Positions 6,128 through 6,541 of a DNA stretch of 6,541 nt are shown here, in pieces. Origin of the DNA: a bacterium (GTDB lineage Bacteria > Patescibacteriota > Saccharimonadia > Saccharimonadales > HK-STAS-PATE-42); contig JAKOXJ010000087.1 of assembly GCA_029781075.1 (NCBI GenBank), positions 1 through 6,541 of the forward strand, read 5' to 3'. Under the pieces are notes generated by a model. That model was not told the DNA's origin, searched no databases, and worked only from the letters and a program-made list of their open reading frames with translations. Each line of letters begins with the position of its first letter. The stretch's first letter is position 1. The position numbers and the translations under genes were made by a program.

Positions 6128-6134
6128 CGGGGTC
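6114..6134. terminator. Hairpin over the stop codon of the isoprenoid-synthase-like gene
   Basis: GACCCC (6114-6119) can pair with GGGGTC (6129-6134) around a 9-base loop containing the TAA stop. No T run follows on the plus strand; on the minus strand TTGTTATCC follows, which is a poor tract. It may be a weak terminator, an mRNA 3' stabiliser, or part of the repeat junction. Confidence 0.3.
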
Positions 6135-6292
6135 AAATAAAACATAAGCGTTTTGGCAGAGATGTACGTATACTAAACAAACTTTTTGAGGAGGTGGTTA
6201 AATGCCCCGATGAGTGTGAAAGGATATTGATTAAAGCTAAAGAAGCCATAGATGTCCCGCAGAAGAAGTTTATTGCGGGGTTGAGGTATTAG
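6129..6292 (+). repeat. smORF repeat copy D, with inverted start block
   Basis: The copy runs from about GGGGTCAAATAAAAC to GAGGTATTAG. At 6143-6151 the block CATAAGCGT is the exact reverse complement of ACGCTTATG found at the same place in copies A and C. It is flanked by AAAA and TTTG where an ancestral CAAA/TTTG inverted pair is expected. The left coding part is like A, the middle like C, and the right end like B. Confidence 0.75.
6152..6292 (+). pseudogene. Repeat-encoded small protein, copy D, lacking a start codon
   Basis: The family frame is intact from FGRDVRILNKLFEEVVK through CPDECERILIKAKEAI to PQKKFIAGLRY and TAG 6290-6292, but the ATG of copies A and C is gone because its bases are inverted. 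The nearest in-frame alternative start is a GTG inside the peptide. The frame is open upstream to the TAA of the preceding gene, so only readthrough of that stop or an unusual start could yield a full peptide. Most likely it is silent. Absence of internal stops suggests the loss is recent. Confidence 0.5.
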
Positions 6293-6541
6293 CGATCTCT
6301 CCATACAAATCTGGTCGCCTCTGCTTAAAATTGTGTGGTTCGTAGGAATCTAGATCAATGGCTACTTTAACTATCTTATTGGTACCCCCTACTAAAGATA
6401 TGCACTCACCCCTTGGACTATAAGCATAGGCTATAGGGATCGCATCATTGAAGTGGCTACAACCAATCATAAACACACCGTTTTCACTTGCCCTGGCACA
6501 GGCGATAGAAGACCACTGCTTAAACTGCTCTTCATTCCACA
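6270..6541 (-). CDS. Carbon-nitrogen hydrolase (nitrilase superfamily), C-terminal fragment
   Basis: The minus frame is open from the right edge for 89 codons. It reads EEQFKQWSSIACARASENGV, then FMIGCSHFND, IAYAYSPRGECISL, KIVKVAIDLD, and FKQRRPDLYGEI. These follow the C-terminal order of the nitrilase superfamily: the RAxEN helix, the strand after it, the S-x-x-G substrate-side loop, an acyl-like strand ending IDLD, and the closing RRPDLY. Such enzymes hydrolyse nitriles, amides or carbamoyl groups with a Glu-Lys-Cys triad; the triad lies beyond the window, so activity and substrate cannot be judged. The native protein appears to end at about GEI. The following ANTSTPQ and TAA are, from NTSTPQ onward, supplied by repeat copy D read backwards, as for the 210-aa gene. 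Confidence 0.72.
   Translation of the reverse strand, partial: WNEEQFKQWSSIACARASENGVFMIGCSHFNDAIPIAYAYSPRGECISLVGGTNKIVKVAIDLDSYEPHNFKQRRPDLYGEIANTSTPQ

Noticed and set aside
2978..6292. Classical integron attC sites
   Set aside because: The right end has GTTRAGGT-like bases, close to the GTTRRRY core, but copy C breaks it (GCTGAGGT) and I find no matching RYYYAAC box or inner paired boxes at the left. The repeats also carry a conserved coding frame, which attC sites do not.
2978..6292. CRISPR array
   Set aside because: The repeats are about 160 bases, protein-coding, and separated by whole genes of varied length. No short direct repeats with uniform spacers exist.
1..6541. Alternative genetic code with TGA as an amino acid
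   Set aside because: None of the called genes ends in TGA, which is notable for an AT-rich window, but no clear gene contains an in-frame TGA either, so the standard code explains all. Several of the stops are copies of the same repeat, which inflates the bias.

Overview
The window (about 40% G+C by eye) looks like a small-genome bacterium of the Patescibacteria/CPR type, possibly Saccharibacteria. This is an inference. It rests on short genes with almost no recognisable Shine-Dalgarno sequences, several TGnTAnnnT promoters placed so that transcription would begin at or within a few bases of the start codon, and a large secreted lamin-tail/CotH protein of a kind I associate with these bacteria. 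The standard code fits every intact gene.

Region 1 (1-2372) holds a minus-strand surface protein, cut by the left edge: signal peptide, lamin-tail domain, Ig-like linker, CotH kinase-like domain, second lamin-tail domain. It diverges from a small plus-strand ORF across a two-promoter spacer.

Region 2 (2373-6541) is the unusual part. A repeat of about 160 bp occurs four times (A 2978-3138, B 3831-3990, C 4387-4550, D 6129-6292), and a shrunken fifth relic lies at 2437-2527. All copies point rightward. Each full copy encodes a 47-49 residue peptide of one family (GR-[DG]-[VS]-R-x-L-x-KLFE ... GLRY, then TAG), and the substitutions are the kind a coding sequence tolerates. Between copies lie unrelated genes on either strand: a Cys-containing orphan of 210 aa (minus), a 103-aa orphan (minus), a polyprenyl-phosphate sugar-phosphate transferase followed by a protein with isoprenoid-synthase-like Asp motifs (plus), and the C-terminal part of a carbon-nitrogen hydrolase (minus). 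The minus-strand genes end exactly at, or six codons inside, the right edge of the neighbouring repeat. Two therefore share the tail NTSTPQ. The layout resembles a cassette array whose junction element is itself a small gene. No recombinase or transposase is visible in the window.

Other oddities are a 119-codon ORF interrupted by one in-frame TAA (2578-2937), a microinversion at the start of copy D that removes its start codon, and a mosaic pattern of variants among the copies. The most coherent metabolic unit is the two-gene pair at 4617-6127. It may couple sugar-phosphate transfer onto a polyprenyl carrier with an isoprenoid-related step in envelope glycan assembly.
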